IMG/VR virus record: IMGVR_UViG_3300034631_000008
Coordinates: 1 to 53,010 of that record
Reading direction: 5' to 3' (one strand)
Length of the DNA stretch: 53,010 bases
From: a virus
The translations under genes and the position numbers were made by a program. Under the pieces are notes generated by a model. The model made no database searches, was not told the origin of the DNA, and saw only the letters and a list, made by a program, of their open reading frames with translations. Of the stretch, positions 1 to 7,188 are shown one piece after another (position 1 is the first letter of the stretch; each line of letters opens with the position of its first letter).

Positions 1-35
1 GCCAGCGGCGGCCGGCCCGCGTATTGCCGGGTCCC

Positions 36-125
36 GGAGAGGTGGCCGAGTGGTCGAAGGCGCTCCCCTGCTAAGGGAGTATACCAGAGATGGTATCGAG
101 GGTTCGAATCCCTTCCTCTCCGCCA
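36..125 (+). tRNA. tRNA-Ser (anticodon GCT)
   Basis: The acceptor stem GGAGAGG (36-42) pairs with CCTCTCC (115-121), followed by discriminator G122 and an encoded CCA (123-125). The anticodon loop CTGCTAA carries GCT, which reads AGC/AGU serine codons. A long variable arm (stem TACCA/TGGTA) is typical of class II serine tRNAs. The 3' part from base 61 is the phage attachment core, so integration leaves this copy whole. Confidence 0.97.
61..125 (+). repeat. attL core (tRNA-Ser 3' part)
   Basis: These 65 bases, from the anticodon stem through the CCA end, are identical to 52751-52815. The match stops at base 60 on the left and base 126 on the right. tRNA 3' ends are the usual integration site of phage tyrosine recombinases. 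Confidence 0.95.
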
Positions 126-279
126 GAGACCGGGCTTTAGCGCTCCCCCGACGTCTACGTCTCGGCACCCCTCGCACCAGAACATTCCCGGAAAATCCCG
201 CTCGTTCTGGGGGAAAAGTGGGGGACGGTGTTGCCGGTGCGTTCTTCATCCACGACATTCGCCGGCTGTGGAGAACAGC

Positions 280-684
280 ATGATCCGTGCGCTCGCTCTG
301 GCCCTCCTCCTCACCTCCCCAGCAGCCGCTGATCCCCTTCCGGTCTGCTCCGGCGGCAACCGAGCTGAGCGGAAGCTGACCTGCATCGTCAACGGCGACA
401 CCGGCTGGGAGAACGGAGTGAAGTGGCGGGCTCTGAACGTCGACACGCCGGAGATCAGCCAGCCGGAATGCGCGGAGGAAAAGCGGTTGGGCCTTAAGGC
501 TCGCGATCGGCTGCGGGAGCTGATGGGCGACGGCTACACGATCGAGTGGACCGGCGACCGCGGCCGGTATGGGCGCGAGCTAGCGCATGTCATCCTCGAT
601 GACGGCAGGAACGCCGGGCAAGTGCTCATCAATGAGGGGCTCTCGCAGCCATGGCCGAATGAGGGTAACCGTTGGTGCCGGTAG
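280..684 (+). CDS. Exported thermonuclease (SNase family)
   Basis: This 134-residue protein has a signal peptide (about residues 1-18, hydrophobic and ending AAA-D) followed by a compact staphylococcal-nuclease domain. The SNase landmarks are visible: NGDT around D40, R50, the DTPE motif (E58), and RYGRELA (R99), matching the R-E-R catalytic set. Cysteines at 23, 35, 64 and 133 could form disulfides, which fits a periplasmic or secreted enzyme that degrades DNA/RNA. ATG 280 is preferred over the in-frame GTG 268 because GGAG lies about 7 bases upstream. It is the first gene inside attL, a common place for lysogenic cargo. No role in the phage cycle is evident. Confidence 0.85.
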   Translation: MIRALALALLLTSPAAADPLPVCSGGNRAERKLTCIVNGDTGWENGVKWRALNVDTPEISQPECAEEKRLGLKARDRLRELMGDGYTIEWTGDRGRYGRELAHVILDDGRNAGQVLINEGLSQPWPNEGNRWCR

Positions 685-699
685 CCAGAGGAGTCAGCC

Positions 700-954
700 A
701 TGTCCGCCAGCAAGCTCTACGTCGTACAGCAGTTCGTGAAACAGGGTCGCCGGCTGATGAACGGGCAGACCATGCAGTTTAAGACGGCTGACGAGGCGAG
801 GCTGCGCGCGGACCGTGACGGCGCTCGGCTGGGGAACGTAGTCGGCGTCGTGGCGGTGGAGCAGACGGTGGACGTGGAGACGGGAGAAGTCTTGGAAGAG
901 CCGATCGTGCTCGTCCGGCACGGCGAGGTGCCAGCAGAGGTCGCGGGTGATTAA
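700..954 (+). CDS. Small hypothetical phage protein
   Basis: An 84-residue soluble protein with a good ribosome binding site (AGGAG before ATG 700). It begins with a basic segment and ends in an acidic, valine-rich half. No domain is recognised. Its stop codon is directly followed by the GTG start of the next gene, so the two are probably translated together. It is read in the same direction as the nuclease upstream and may share its transcript. Confidence 0.65.
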   Translation: MSASKLYVVQQFVKQGRRLMNGQTMQFKTADEARLRADRDGARLGNVVGVVAVEQTVDVETGEVLEEPIVLVRHGEVPAEVAGD

Positions 955-1212
955 GTGCCCAAGTCGATCACCATCTCCACCCTCGGCGACCTCGCCGACC
1001 ATGGCATGGGCCTCGCCTGGCACTGCGAGGACTGTGGACGCGAGCTCGATCTGACGCTCGCCAAGGCGATTGAGCTATGGGGCCGCGATCAAACCTATGT
1101 CAGATGGGACCCGCCGGTGAAGTGCGCCGGCTGCGGTAGCCGGAACATCAGCGGACGAGTGCGGGCGAACACGGCCATCAGGCAAGCTACAGGGACGCCG
1201 TTCGTGCCGTGA
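955..1212 (+). CDS. Small zinc-ribbon protein
   Basis: This 85-residue protein has two Cys pairs, CEDC around residues 24-27 and CAGC around 58-61, each on a short knuckle. This is the layout of a zinc ribbon. Such small ribbons in phages often bind nucleic acid or protein, but no specific function can be given. The GTG start abuts the TAA of the gene before it, and its TGA overlaps the GTG of the next gene by four bases, which supports a translationally coupled group. Confidence 0.65.
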   Translation: MPKSITISTLGDLADHGMGLAWHCEDCGRELDLTLAKAIELWGRDQTYVRWDPPVKCAGCGSRNISGRVRANTAIRQATGTPFVP

Positions 1213-1466
1213 TCCTTCACCGGTTCCGCGGCCCACCCGCCGAGACCTCGGAAGAGGTGGCAGCACTCGTCGTCCTGCATGGTCCGGAACGCGCACGACT
1301 GATGGCGCACGAGGGACTGCGGGATGCGTTGGAAAACCGACACTGGCTCGACGAGGACGAGCTGCGCCGACGCAGGCGCTACTGGAACAGCGTCATGCGC
1401 GAGATCGAGCGGCGGACCGGCTCTCGGCATGAGCCGGACACGGTGACGCGGTATCTGAAGCGGTAG
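1209..1466 (+). CDS. Small hypothetical charged protein
   Basis: An 85-residue, highly charged and probably helical protein, rich in Arg and Glu in the second half. Its GTG start overlaps the preceding stop (GTGA), which is the main evidence that it is translated. No family is recognised. It is the last gene of the left-end group before a 346-base gap. Confidence 0.6.
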   Translation: MILHRFRGPPAETSEEVAALVVLHGPERARLMAHEGLRDALENRHWLDEDELRRRRRYWNSVMREIERRTGSRHEPDTVTRYLKR

Positions 1467-1812
1467 ACGGCAAGAACGTGATGCGACGTGCCGCGTTGCA
1501 GGATGAGGTGGCGCCTATAAGAGGGAGCGGGTTATCCCCACTGTCCCCCGCCGGGGCGATTAACCGAACCTTAAAACAGTCTCGCGGCCGCTTTGGCGTT
1601 GCCGCGCAGTGCGGAATCGACCAAGCTGTCCTCTGGCCTCGATACGTCGGGACCAAAAGGGGCGGGCCGCCCTGCGGCAAACAGGAGCGGCCCGTATTGT
1701 CAACCACCTTGCGGGGGCCTTGTCGTGATCACGAGACCATATGTCGGTCATGACCCGACCATGTCAACTGATGTTGAAAGCCTCCGCTCCATTCGCCAAG
1801 GAGCGAGCAGAA
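1467..1812. other. Intergenic region with terminator-like hairpin
   Basis: No convincing gene is seen here. ORFs in this stretch have no ribosome binding site and low-complexity translations. It contains a stable hairpin (1663-1694) that probably ends the left-end gene group. The downstream part presumably holds the promoter of the RhuM-like gene, but no clear -35/-10 pair could be assigned. Confidence 0.5.
1663..1694 (+). terminator. Hairpin, possible terminator
   Basis: CGGGCCGC (1663-1670) plus CCTG pairs with CAGG and GCGGCCCG (1687-1694), with one bulged A and a 7-base loop. No long U tract follows, so intrinsic termination is uncertain. Confidence 0.4.
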
Positions 1813-2850
1813 ATGTCACAGGATGAACAGCCAAAGCGCGGGCTGACTAAGCGCATTCTCGACAAGGCCTCGGCGGCCGTCCGATTTGTGAAAGACGTCA
1901 CTTTCGACGCCCTCGCAAGTTTCACCAGCGACGGGAAGCAGATCGATTTCCCGATCGATTTTCAGACGGATACCGTCTGGGCAACCTACGAACAGATGGC
2001 AGCTCTGTTCGGAACGAAGTCCCCGGCGGTGATTAAGCACGTCCAGAACATCTACAGCGACGGCGAATTGGACCGATCGTCAACCGCTTCCAAAATGGAA
2101 GTGGTTCGCGATGAGGGCGGAAGAGCCGTCCGGCGCACCATCGATCATTTCAACTTAGACGTCATCCTCGCTGTCGGATACCGGGTGAACAGCCGGAAAG
2201 CGACCGAATTCAGAAAGTGGGCGACCAAGGTTCTGAAGGGCTACATCGAGAAGGGCTACGCCCTCAACGGCAAGCGTCTCGATAGCGATCCTGCTGCACT
2301 TCTGGCTCTTTCTCGTGAAGTCCGGGCCATCCGGACCTCGGAGAAGAACCTTTACACTCAGGTTAGAGAGACTTTCGCCGAGTGCTCGATCGATTATGAC
2401 AAGGACGACCCGACTGCGAGAACTTTCTTCGCAACGACGCAGGACGTTTTTCATTACGCTGCATCTGGTCAAACAGCAGCTGAGATTGTCCGATCCCGAG
2501 CCGATGCGTCCCGACCGAACATGGGGCTGACCGCGCTGGGTAATCAGAAGCCGCGAGCAGCTGATGTGACGGTCGCCAAGAACTATTGCTCGCCGACCGA
2601 GCTTCGAAAGATGGAGCTCATCGCTGAGGCATGGCTCCTGTATGCCGAAGGGATGGCGATGCAGAGTAAGCAGGTGTCCATGCAGCGCCTTCTCGATAAG
2701 CTTCGGGAGCTTGTCACTCAGTACGAATTCCCTGTTTTTCCTGGGTATCAGCAAGGAACGGTCCGGCGGGAAGCGGCAAATCTGCATGCCAGAAGACAGT
2801 TGGATCTCTTCCGACAGGGCCAGCGCCAGATTTCTGAGTCGGGCGCCTGA
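1813..2850 (+). CDS. RhuM-family protein
   Basis: A 345-residue protein matching the RhuM family, first described from a Salmonella pathogenicity island and common in prophages and mobile islands. Conserved stretches seen here are TVWATYEQMAALFGT near the N-terminus, the HFNLDVILAVGYRVNS segment, and the FRKWATKVLKGYI segment, followed by a long helical C-terminal region. The biochemical role of RhuM is unknown; the N-terminal part resembles a DNA-binding fold. An in-frame ATG at 1741 exists, but ATG 1813 has AAGGAG nine bases upstream and starts the recognisable protein. Its base composition is less GC-rich than its neighbours, and it sits alone between hairpins, so it looks like separately acquired cargo. 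Confidence 0.85.
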   Translation: MSQDEQPKRGLTKRILDKASAAVRFVKDVTFDALASFTSDGKQIDFPIDFQTDTVWATYEQMAALFGTKSPAVIKHVQNIYSDGELDRSSTASKMEVVRDEGGRAVRRTIDHFNLDVILAVGYRVNSRKATEFRKWATKVLKGYIEKGYALNGKRLDSDPAALLALSREVRAIRTSEKNLYTQVRETFAECSIDYDKDDPTARTFFATTQDVFHYAASGQTAAEIVRSRADASRPNMGLTALGNQKPRAADVTVAKNYCSPTELRKMELIAEAWLLYAEGMAMQSKQVSMQRLLDKLRELVTQYEFPVFPGYQQGTVRREAANLHARRQLDLFRQGQRQISESGA

Positions 2851-2884
2851 TCCGGCCGCAGTAACCTGACCTGAGCACTACAGA

Positions 2885-2914
2885 AGCCGTCGATCCGAAC
2901 TCGGGTCGGCGGCT
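2885..2914. terminator. Bidirectional hairpin between convergent genes
   Basis: A 12-base stem (2885-2896 with 2903-2914, G-T wobbles allowed) and a 6-base loop lie between the convergent RhuM and SRAP genes. There is no clear U tract. Confidence 0.45.
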
Positions 2915-2954
2915 CTGGCACGACGGGAAGTCTATGGCTAAGCGCGCCTGATCG

Positions 2955-3620
2955 CTATAGCGCCCCCTCCCCATCCTTCCGCTCCCCACGCGCCACGATC
3001 CGCAGCACGTCATCCGGCAGCGGCCGTTGCAGCGCCGACGCCTCCGCCCACTCCGCCCGCATCCACACGTCGATCTCCTCGGGCTCCGTCAGGATCACCG
3101 GCATCGCCTTCGGGTGGATCGGCGCGACGATCGCGTTCGGCTCGCAGGTGAGGAAGGCGTAGAGGTCGGCGTTCACCTCCCCCTCCTTCACCTTCCGAAC
3201 GCTCGTCCAGTTCGTCCAGATCCCGGCGAACACCATCAAGGGCCGGCTCTCGTCCCGGGCGAACCACACGGGCACCTTCTTGCCCTCAGGCGTCGTCTCG
3301 TACTCGGAGAAGCTGGTGAACGGCACGACGCAGCGGTTTGCCGGGCCCAGCCAGCGGCGCCAGTGCGGCGACTTCACGTTGCGGACGTTGGTGACGCCGC
3401 TGTCGACGGTGCGACCCTTCAGCACGAACTGCGGCGACGGCATGCCCCAGCGCATCATCGTCAGTTCGCGTTCGCCGCCCTCCCCGTTTCGCACCACCGG
3501 CGCCAGATAGTCCGGGAAGATGCCCGGCAGCGATGGCATGTTGCCCGATCGGTCCCGCATGGCGCGGTTGAACTCTAGGATGGCCGCCTGGCCCTTGGTG
3601 ATGGAATAGAGGTTGCACAT
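2955..3620 (-). CDS. SRAP-family protein (HMCES/YedK-like)
   Basis: A 221-residue SOS-response-associated peptidase family protein. These proteins crosslink to abasic sites in single-stranded DNA through the N-terminal cysteine and shield them from breakage. The active-site residues can be placed: C2 (exposed after Met removal), N78, E106 in FSEYE, and H169 in IHPKAMP. The start must be ATG 3620, because the upstream GTG (3623) would bury Cys2. It is convergent with the RhuM gene. No LexA-type box was identified. In a prophage it may protect phage DNA during induction or be simple cargo. Confidence 0.93.
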   Translation of the reverse strand: MCNLYSITKGQAAILEFNRAMRDRSGNMPSLPGIFPDYLAPVVRNGEGGERELTMMRWGMPSPQFVLKGRTVDSGVTNVRNVKSPHWRRWLGPANRCVVPFTSFSEYETTPEGKKVPVWFARDESRPLMVFAGIWTNWTSVRKVKEGEVNADLYAFLTCEPNAIVAPIHPKAMPVILTEPEEIDVWMRAEWAEASALQRPLPDDVLRIVARGERKDGEGAL

Positions 3621-3721
3621 CACGGAAAGAGAGCACGGCGTATCGCCGCCGTCGAGATCACCATCAAATGGACTATCGGCACCAGCCGGAGACCGCTATG
3701 CGCAATCGATGAAGTGGCATC

Positions 3722-4021
3722 ATGCCAACCGCTCCAGAGGATTGTCACTTGGACAACGTTAGCGCGTTCACATTTTATTCGAGCATCGCGTTCTGGCTGG
3801 GCCTTTTGGGGACCTTGGTCTTTGTATTCGTCCTGCTGGTGGGTCCCAAGATGTCCTTCTTTGGAAGGCTCTGCTGGAGTGTCGGCTCTGTGGTAGCCAC
3901 CGTATTGTTTGTGATCATCTATGCACGTATGGAAATGCATATGGTGAAATCTCGTGCGCACCCATTACAGGAACTTTGCGACAACGAATCTCTACAATTT
4001 AGTGCCAGTGGATGTCGCTGA
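3722..4021 (+). CDS. Small two-helix membrane protein
   Basis: A 99-residue protein with two strong hydrophobic segments, about residues 18-42 and 53-66, separated by a short basic loop. The region is clearly more AT-rich than its surroundings, as expected for late-acquired cargo. No family is recognised. It could act at the inner membrane, for instance in superinfection exclusion, but nothing in the sequence proves that. Confidence 0.55.
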   Translation: MPTAPEDCHLDNVSAFTFYSSIAFWLGLLGTLVFVFVLLVGPKMSFFGRLCWSVGSVVATVLFVIIYARMEMHMVKSRAHPLQELCDNESLQFSASGCR

Positions 4022-4100
4022 GGCGTCGATGGAACATCCTGATGAGGCTGCGGTCCTGAAGGCGAGAGGGTGCTGTGCCGGCGCGGTCATGGCTGAAACA

Positions 4101-4132
4101 AGAAAAGACGCCGCCCCGGTTAAGGGACGGCG
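4101..4132 (-). terminator. Intrinsic terminator of the late operon
   Basis: On the minus strand a 9-base stem (4132-4124 with 4117-4109, one G-U pair) with a 6-base loop is followed at once by TCTTTTCTT. It lies just downstream of the last lysis-region gene and is a convincing end for the leftward late transcript. Confidence 0.8.
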
Positions 4133-4162
4133 GCTCTGGCATGGCGGCGATGCGGGCGGCGG

Positions 4163-4492
4163 CTATCGCCGGCGGCTCATTTCATGCCGAAGCTCCTGAA
4201 CCTCTTCCTTGTGGTCGACGACGGCGCGGGCATGTTCCTCGATTGCCTTCACCAGAAGGCGGGTCGCAGCGGCGTTATCGGTTGTCGCGATTGCCTGCCC
4301 CGTGACCTCCGTCGTCAGGCTCTTGATCGCCTCGCTATCGAAGAAGTCGGTGGCGACTTCCAGTCCTGGCCGCTGCTTTGTCGGCGCGTCCTTCCCTCTT
4401 TTGAACCCGAGGCCGGCGACGAGACCGACGACCAAAATGACAATTGCGTTGGCGAGTTTCTCGATCTCGATGCCTGCGAGCCATTCCCACAT
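4163..4492 (-). CDS. Lysis-region single-pass membrane protein
   Basis: A 109-residue protein with one transmembrane segment near the N-terminus (about residues 14-30, rich in Ile/Val/Gly) and a long charged, probably coiled-coil tail ending HKEEVQELRHEMSRRR. One N-terminal anchor plus a helical tail is compatible with an inner-membrane spanin or an accessory holin, but no family match is certain. It is the last gene of the late operon, three bases after the gene upstream and just before the terminator. Confidence 0.65.
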   Translation of the reverse strand: MWEWLAGIEIEKLANAIVILVVGLVAGLGFKRGKDAPTKQRPGLEVATDFFDSEAIKSLTTEVTGQAIATTDNAAATRLLVKAIEEHARAVVDHKEEVQELRHEMSRRR

Positions 4493-4495
4493 CCC

Positions 4496-4948
4496 TCAAG
4501 GCCTCGCAGCGTTCTTCCCGACATCTGACCAAGACCGGTAGACGTTCATGATTTCGAGCAGCACCATCGTCGACCAGCCGATGACGCCCGAGAGCGCCCC
4601 GCCCCCGTTCAGGAACGCCATCAGGAAGCCGAGACTGACCTGCGACCAGATCGCGACGCCCGCGACAGAGGCTACGGCCCGGATGTGGGGCGAAAAGGCG
4701 AAACCCTTGAACGTGCCGTTGATGGTCAGCGCCGAGAGCCGGATCATCCCGCACGCCAGGATGACCCACGCCCACGTCTGCTCGCTCGCCCAGCGCGCGA
4801 GATACTCGTAGGAGGGCGACACGTTGAACATGTCGGGCATGGCCTGGAGCGCGGCCCACATGCCGATCGCGGGCCATAGCATCACCCATTCGGAGACGCG
4901 GATCGGGAAGTGGTCCGCGACGCCCCGGTAGATGCGCAGCACGATCAT
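4496..4948 (-). CDS. Four-helix phage membrane protein
   Basis: A 150-residue integral membrane protein with about four hydrophobic helices (MLWPAIGMWAALQAM, WAWVILACGMIRLSAL, AVASVAGVAIWSQVSLGFLMAF, LSGVIGWSTMVLLEIM). ATG 4948 is preferred to the upstream in-frame start at 4981 because GAGG lies five bases before it and the extension would overlap the previous gene more. It overlaps the upstream gene's end by four bases. Its place in the lysis block suggests a holin or holin-regulator role; that is inference. Confidence 0.7.
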   Translation of the reverse strand: MIVLRIYRGVADHFPIRVSEWVMLWPAIGMWAALQAMPDMFNVSPSYEYLARWASEQTWAWVILACGMIRLSALTINGTFKGFAFSPHIRAVASVAGVAIWSQVSLGFLMAFLNGGGALSGVIGWSTMVLLEIMNVYRSWSDVGKNAARP

Positions 4949-5202
4949 CGGCCCCTCACCATCGGCCGCCACGGCGCCCATCCGACCACGCAGCCGTCGC
5001 GGCCGAGAACCTGCACCTCAAGCCCGCCACCGCGCCCGACCCGGACCAGGCGCGGCGCCGGTGGGCAGACGACGTCAGACAGCCGCCTGGGAGGCTCAGG
5101 AAGCGTAGGACTGGCTTGGGCGTCCGATGACAGCCAGATGACGGCCAGCCCCGCCAGGAAGGCTACGACGGCCAGAGCAGCGAGACGCCACCGCCGGTTC
5201 AT
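4945..5202 (-). CDS. Small lysis-region protein with N-terminal anchor
   Basis: An 85-residue protein with a basic start and one hydrophobic segment (about residues 8-24), then a Pro-rich linker and a short C-terminal domain with two Cys (46 and 71). This could be a signal-anchor protein with a periplasmic domain, as spanins have, but the family is not recognised. Its ATG overlaps the holin-like gene's stop (ATGA at 5199-5202) and its own stop overlaps the next start. This coupling is the reason for choosing the short form over a longer ORF in the same frame. Confidence 0.65.
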   Translation of the reverse strand: MNRRWRLAALAVVAFLAGLAVIWLSSDAQASPTLPEPPRRLSDVVCPPAPRLVRVGRGGGLEVQVLGRDGCVVGWAPWRPMVRGR

Positions 5203-5558
5203 CGCCGCACCGCCTCGATCTGCTTCTGCACATGCGGCAGGACCAGATCCCGGATCGCCCGGTCGTTCAGCCCGAGCTTGTCGATCGTCTCCGGGACAGA
5301 CATGCGCACGTAGTCGATCGCCGCATCGAGGGGGACCGTCTTCGCGCCGCCCAATGCGGTCTTCGCCCCGCCGGCACGCGCCAGCGCGGTCAGCGCGGCG
5401 TTCTCCAGAGCCGACTGCAGGATCTTCGCCTGCGCTTCGGACTTGATGACCTTGTTCGCCTGAAGCCATGCCATGGCGGCCGGGATCGCGATCGTGGTCA
5501 GGATCGTCGCCAGCAGCGGCAGGACAACGGCCAGCGTGATGTCGAGTGCGTTTTCCAT
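5199..5558 (-). CDS. Holin-like protein (LL-H type)
   Basis: A 119-residue protein with one N-terminal hydrophobic segment (about residues 7-30) followed by an amphipathic helical region with EAQAKILQSALENAAL. This layout fits the LL-H family of phage holins, which form membrane lesions that release endolysin. ATG 5558 has GGAGG eight bases upstream. The alternative ATG 5564 would be almost on top of that site. It directly follows the endolysin gene, the expected lysis-cassette neighbour. Confidence 0.65.
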   Translation of the reverse strand: MENALDITLAVVLPLLATILTTIAIPAAMAWLQANKVIKSEAQAKILQSALENAALTALARAGGAKTALGGAKTVPLDAAIDYVRMSVPETIDKLGLNDRAIRDLVLPHVQKQIEAVRR

Positions 5559-5560
5559 GG

Positions 5561-6223
5561 TCATGCCTCCAGAGCCGCGCGGATAGCGGCGGTAGCGGTT
5601 TCGATGCTGGTGAGGTGGGCGGCGATGTCGGGCCGGACCGGTCCCACGGGGACGGGCTCAGCGGGCGTGTCGGCGAGGCCGAACGCGGCGCGCATCTCGC
5701 GCTCCACGTTGATGCGCTTCGCGCTGCCCCAGACTGGCGTGCCGGACGCCGTCAGCCGGGTGTATTCGAGGATCGTGCCGTCGTTCGACCATTTGCCGTC
5801 GAAGAACAGCGCCGCCTCCTTCTGCCGGCGGGCGATGATCTCCTTCGGCTTCTTCCACGAGAGGAAGGACGTCCGGGCCGCGGCGATCTTGCCCGCCTTC
5901 CACAGGTCCGGCCACGACGCAGATCGGATCGCTCCGGTGTTCCAGTGGAAGGACAGCGCCCCGGCGAACTGCGCCTTGGTCAGATCGTGACCGGAGAACT
6001 CTGCCCGCACCGCATCGGCGTAGTTGTTCAGGGCCCAAGCATAGACGGCGAGGCAGTGCTCCATCGTCTGCGGCTCGCCGATGTAGCGCTTGACGTCGTG
6101 ACCCGTGGCTGAGGTGAGCCCCACCGACCACGTCCAGACGCCAACGCTGTCCTTGTAAGCCTGTCGGATCACCGCCTCATGGGAAGCGATCTCCAGCGCG
6201 ACGTCGTAGTCGACTTCCATCAT
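5561..6223 (-). CDS. Endolysin (GH24 lysozyme-type muramidase)
   Basis: A 220-residue cell-wall hydrolase that cleaves the glycan strands of peptidoglycan. The catalytic pattern of T4-type lysozymes is present: E16, D25 and T31 in HEAVIRQAYKDSVGVWTWSVG, with the spacing E-x8-D-x5-T. There is no signal peptide, so release through a holin is expected, and a holin-like gene follows. The C-terminal part (about 160-220) is a Pro- and Ala-rich tail. The start ATG 6223 has GGAG six bases before it. Confidence 0.92.
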   Translation of the reverse strand: MMEVDYDVALEIASHEAVIRQAYKDSVGVWTWSVGLTSATGHDVKRYIGEPQTMEHCLAVYAWALNNYADAVRAEFSGHDLTKAQFAGALSFHWNTGAIRSASWPDLWKAGKIAAARTSFLSWKKPKEIIARRQKEAALFFDGKWSNDGTILEYTRLTASGTPVWGSAKRINVEREMRAAFGLADTPAEPVPVGPVRPDIAAHLTSIETATAAIRAALEA

Positions 6224-6314
6224 GACGATCTCCGGGCGTGAAAAAGCCCGCCGCGGCAGGACCGGGACGGGCTCGAGACGCCGCTCGGAAGCGGCCGGGT
6301 GATGTCGAAGCGCC

Positions 6315-6569
6315 TCAGCGCCTGCCGCGCGGCCCGTATTTCAGGTCGCACCAGATGGCGGTGCCCAGTGCCATCACGGCGCCGAGGACGATGCCCGCAA
6401 CGGGATGGCTGGCGGCCATGGTCGCCGCGACGCAGGATCCCAGATCGAGGCTCGAGCCGAGATCCAGCGCCGAGAGATCATGGACAGTGCAGCACCGGGT
6501 GAGCGATGTGCCAAACCAGACATCCGGCCACCAGGTGCATTCCAGATCAGGCTCCCGGCCAGCCGGCAT
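6315..6569 (-). CDS. Small CCxxHD-motif protein with C-terminal membrane helix
   Basis: An 84-residue protein with an N-terminal Trp/Cys-rich part (CTWWPDVWFG), a CCTVHD motif at residues 26-31, a further Cys at 46, and a C-terminal hydrophobic helix (about 56-73) followed by basic residues. The CCxxHD string recalls the active site of secreted phospholipase A2, but the rest is too short to claim that activity. It lies between the tail-fibre accessory gene, which it overlaps by 23 bases, and the endolysin. A role in lysis or at the envelope is plausible. Confidence 0.6.
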   Translation of the reverse strand: MPAGREPDLECTWWPDVWFGTSLTRCCTVHDLSALDLGSSLDLGSCVAATMAASHPVAGIVLGAVMALGTAIWCDLKYGPRGRR

Positions 6570-7176
6570 CGACGTCGATCGCATCGAGGGAGGCCACGTC
6601 TCCGGCCGCCTTGATCGCGTCCTTCAGCGCCCAGGCGTGGCCCATGATGGCGCCGCGCCACTGGCCCATCGCGACCATTGCGCCGGACACGACAGTCGCC
6701 GAAGCCTGGAACGTCTGGTCGCCGGCGTCCCGGATGTCGATCGGGGCCGATCCCAGACCAGCGGCGATGGCGTCGTCGGCAATGCCCTTCAGCCCCAGCC
6801 AGTTGATGGCATCCATCTCGGTTCGCTGGTCGAGCGTGCGGATGCCTGCCGAGCCCCCGAAATTGTGCTGGTAGCCGCCAGCGATGACCTGGTCGCGGCG
6901 GATGTTCACCGCGGCGGCCTTCGCCGTCTTCAGCTCGTCGAGCGAGATCTCCAGCGGCCCCGGCGGCAGCATTTCGGTGCCGACGCGCCGCCATCCGGCG
7001 GCCACATCCTCCGCCACCGGCTCGAAGCCGAGAGACGGCGGGAAGAAATCGCCGACCTCCGCCGGGCGCGCCGCCGATGCGGCGTCGGGATCGCCCGAAT
7101 TGATCGCCAGGATCTCATCCGGAACGGTGACAGCCTCGAGCACGAGGCCGTCACCGTCGAAACGCGCAAGGCGCAT
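6547..7176 (-). CDS. Tail-fibre accessory protein (DUF4376)
   Basis: A 209-residue protein. The N-terminal 85 residues are variable and match the layout of fibre-associated proteins. The C-terminal part from KAAAVNIRRDQVIAGGYQH onward is a DUF4376 domain, found in phage tail-fibre assembly or fibre-tip proteins. It follows the tail-fibre gene by 12 bases, the usual position of a fibre chaperone. Confidence 0.8.
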   Translation of the reverse strand: MRLARFDGDGLVLEAVTVPDEILAINSGDPDAASAARPAEVGDFFPPSLGFEPVAEDVAAGWRRVGTEMLPPGPLEISLDELKTAKAAAVNIRRDQVIAGGYQHNFGGSAGIRTLDQRTEMDAINWLGLKGIADDAIAAGLGSAPIDIRDAGDQTFQASATVVSGAMVAMGQWRGAIMGHAWALKDAIKAAGDVASLDAIDVDAGWPGA

Positions 7177-7188
7177 GGTTCTATCTCC

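Noticed and set aside
1478-1753. Plus-strand ORF between the left-end group and the RhuM-like gene
   Set aside because: No ribosome site and it runs through the terminator-like hairpin.
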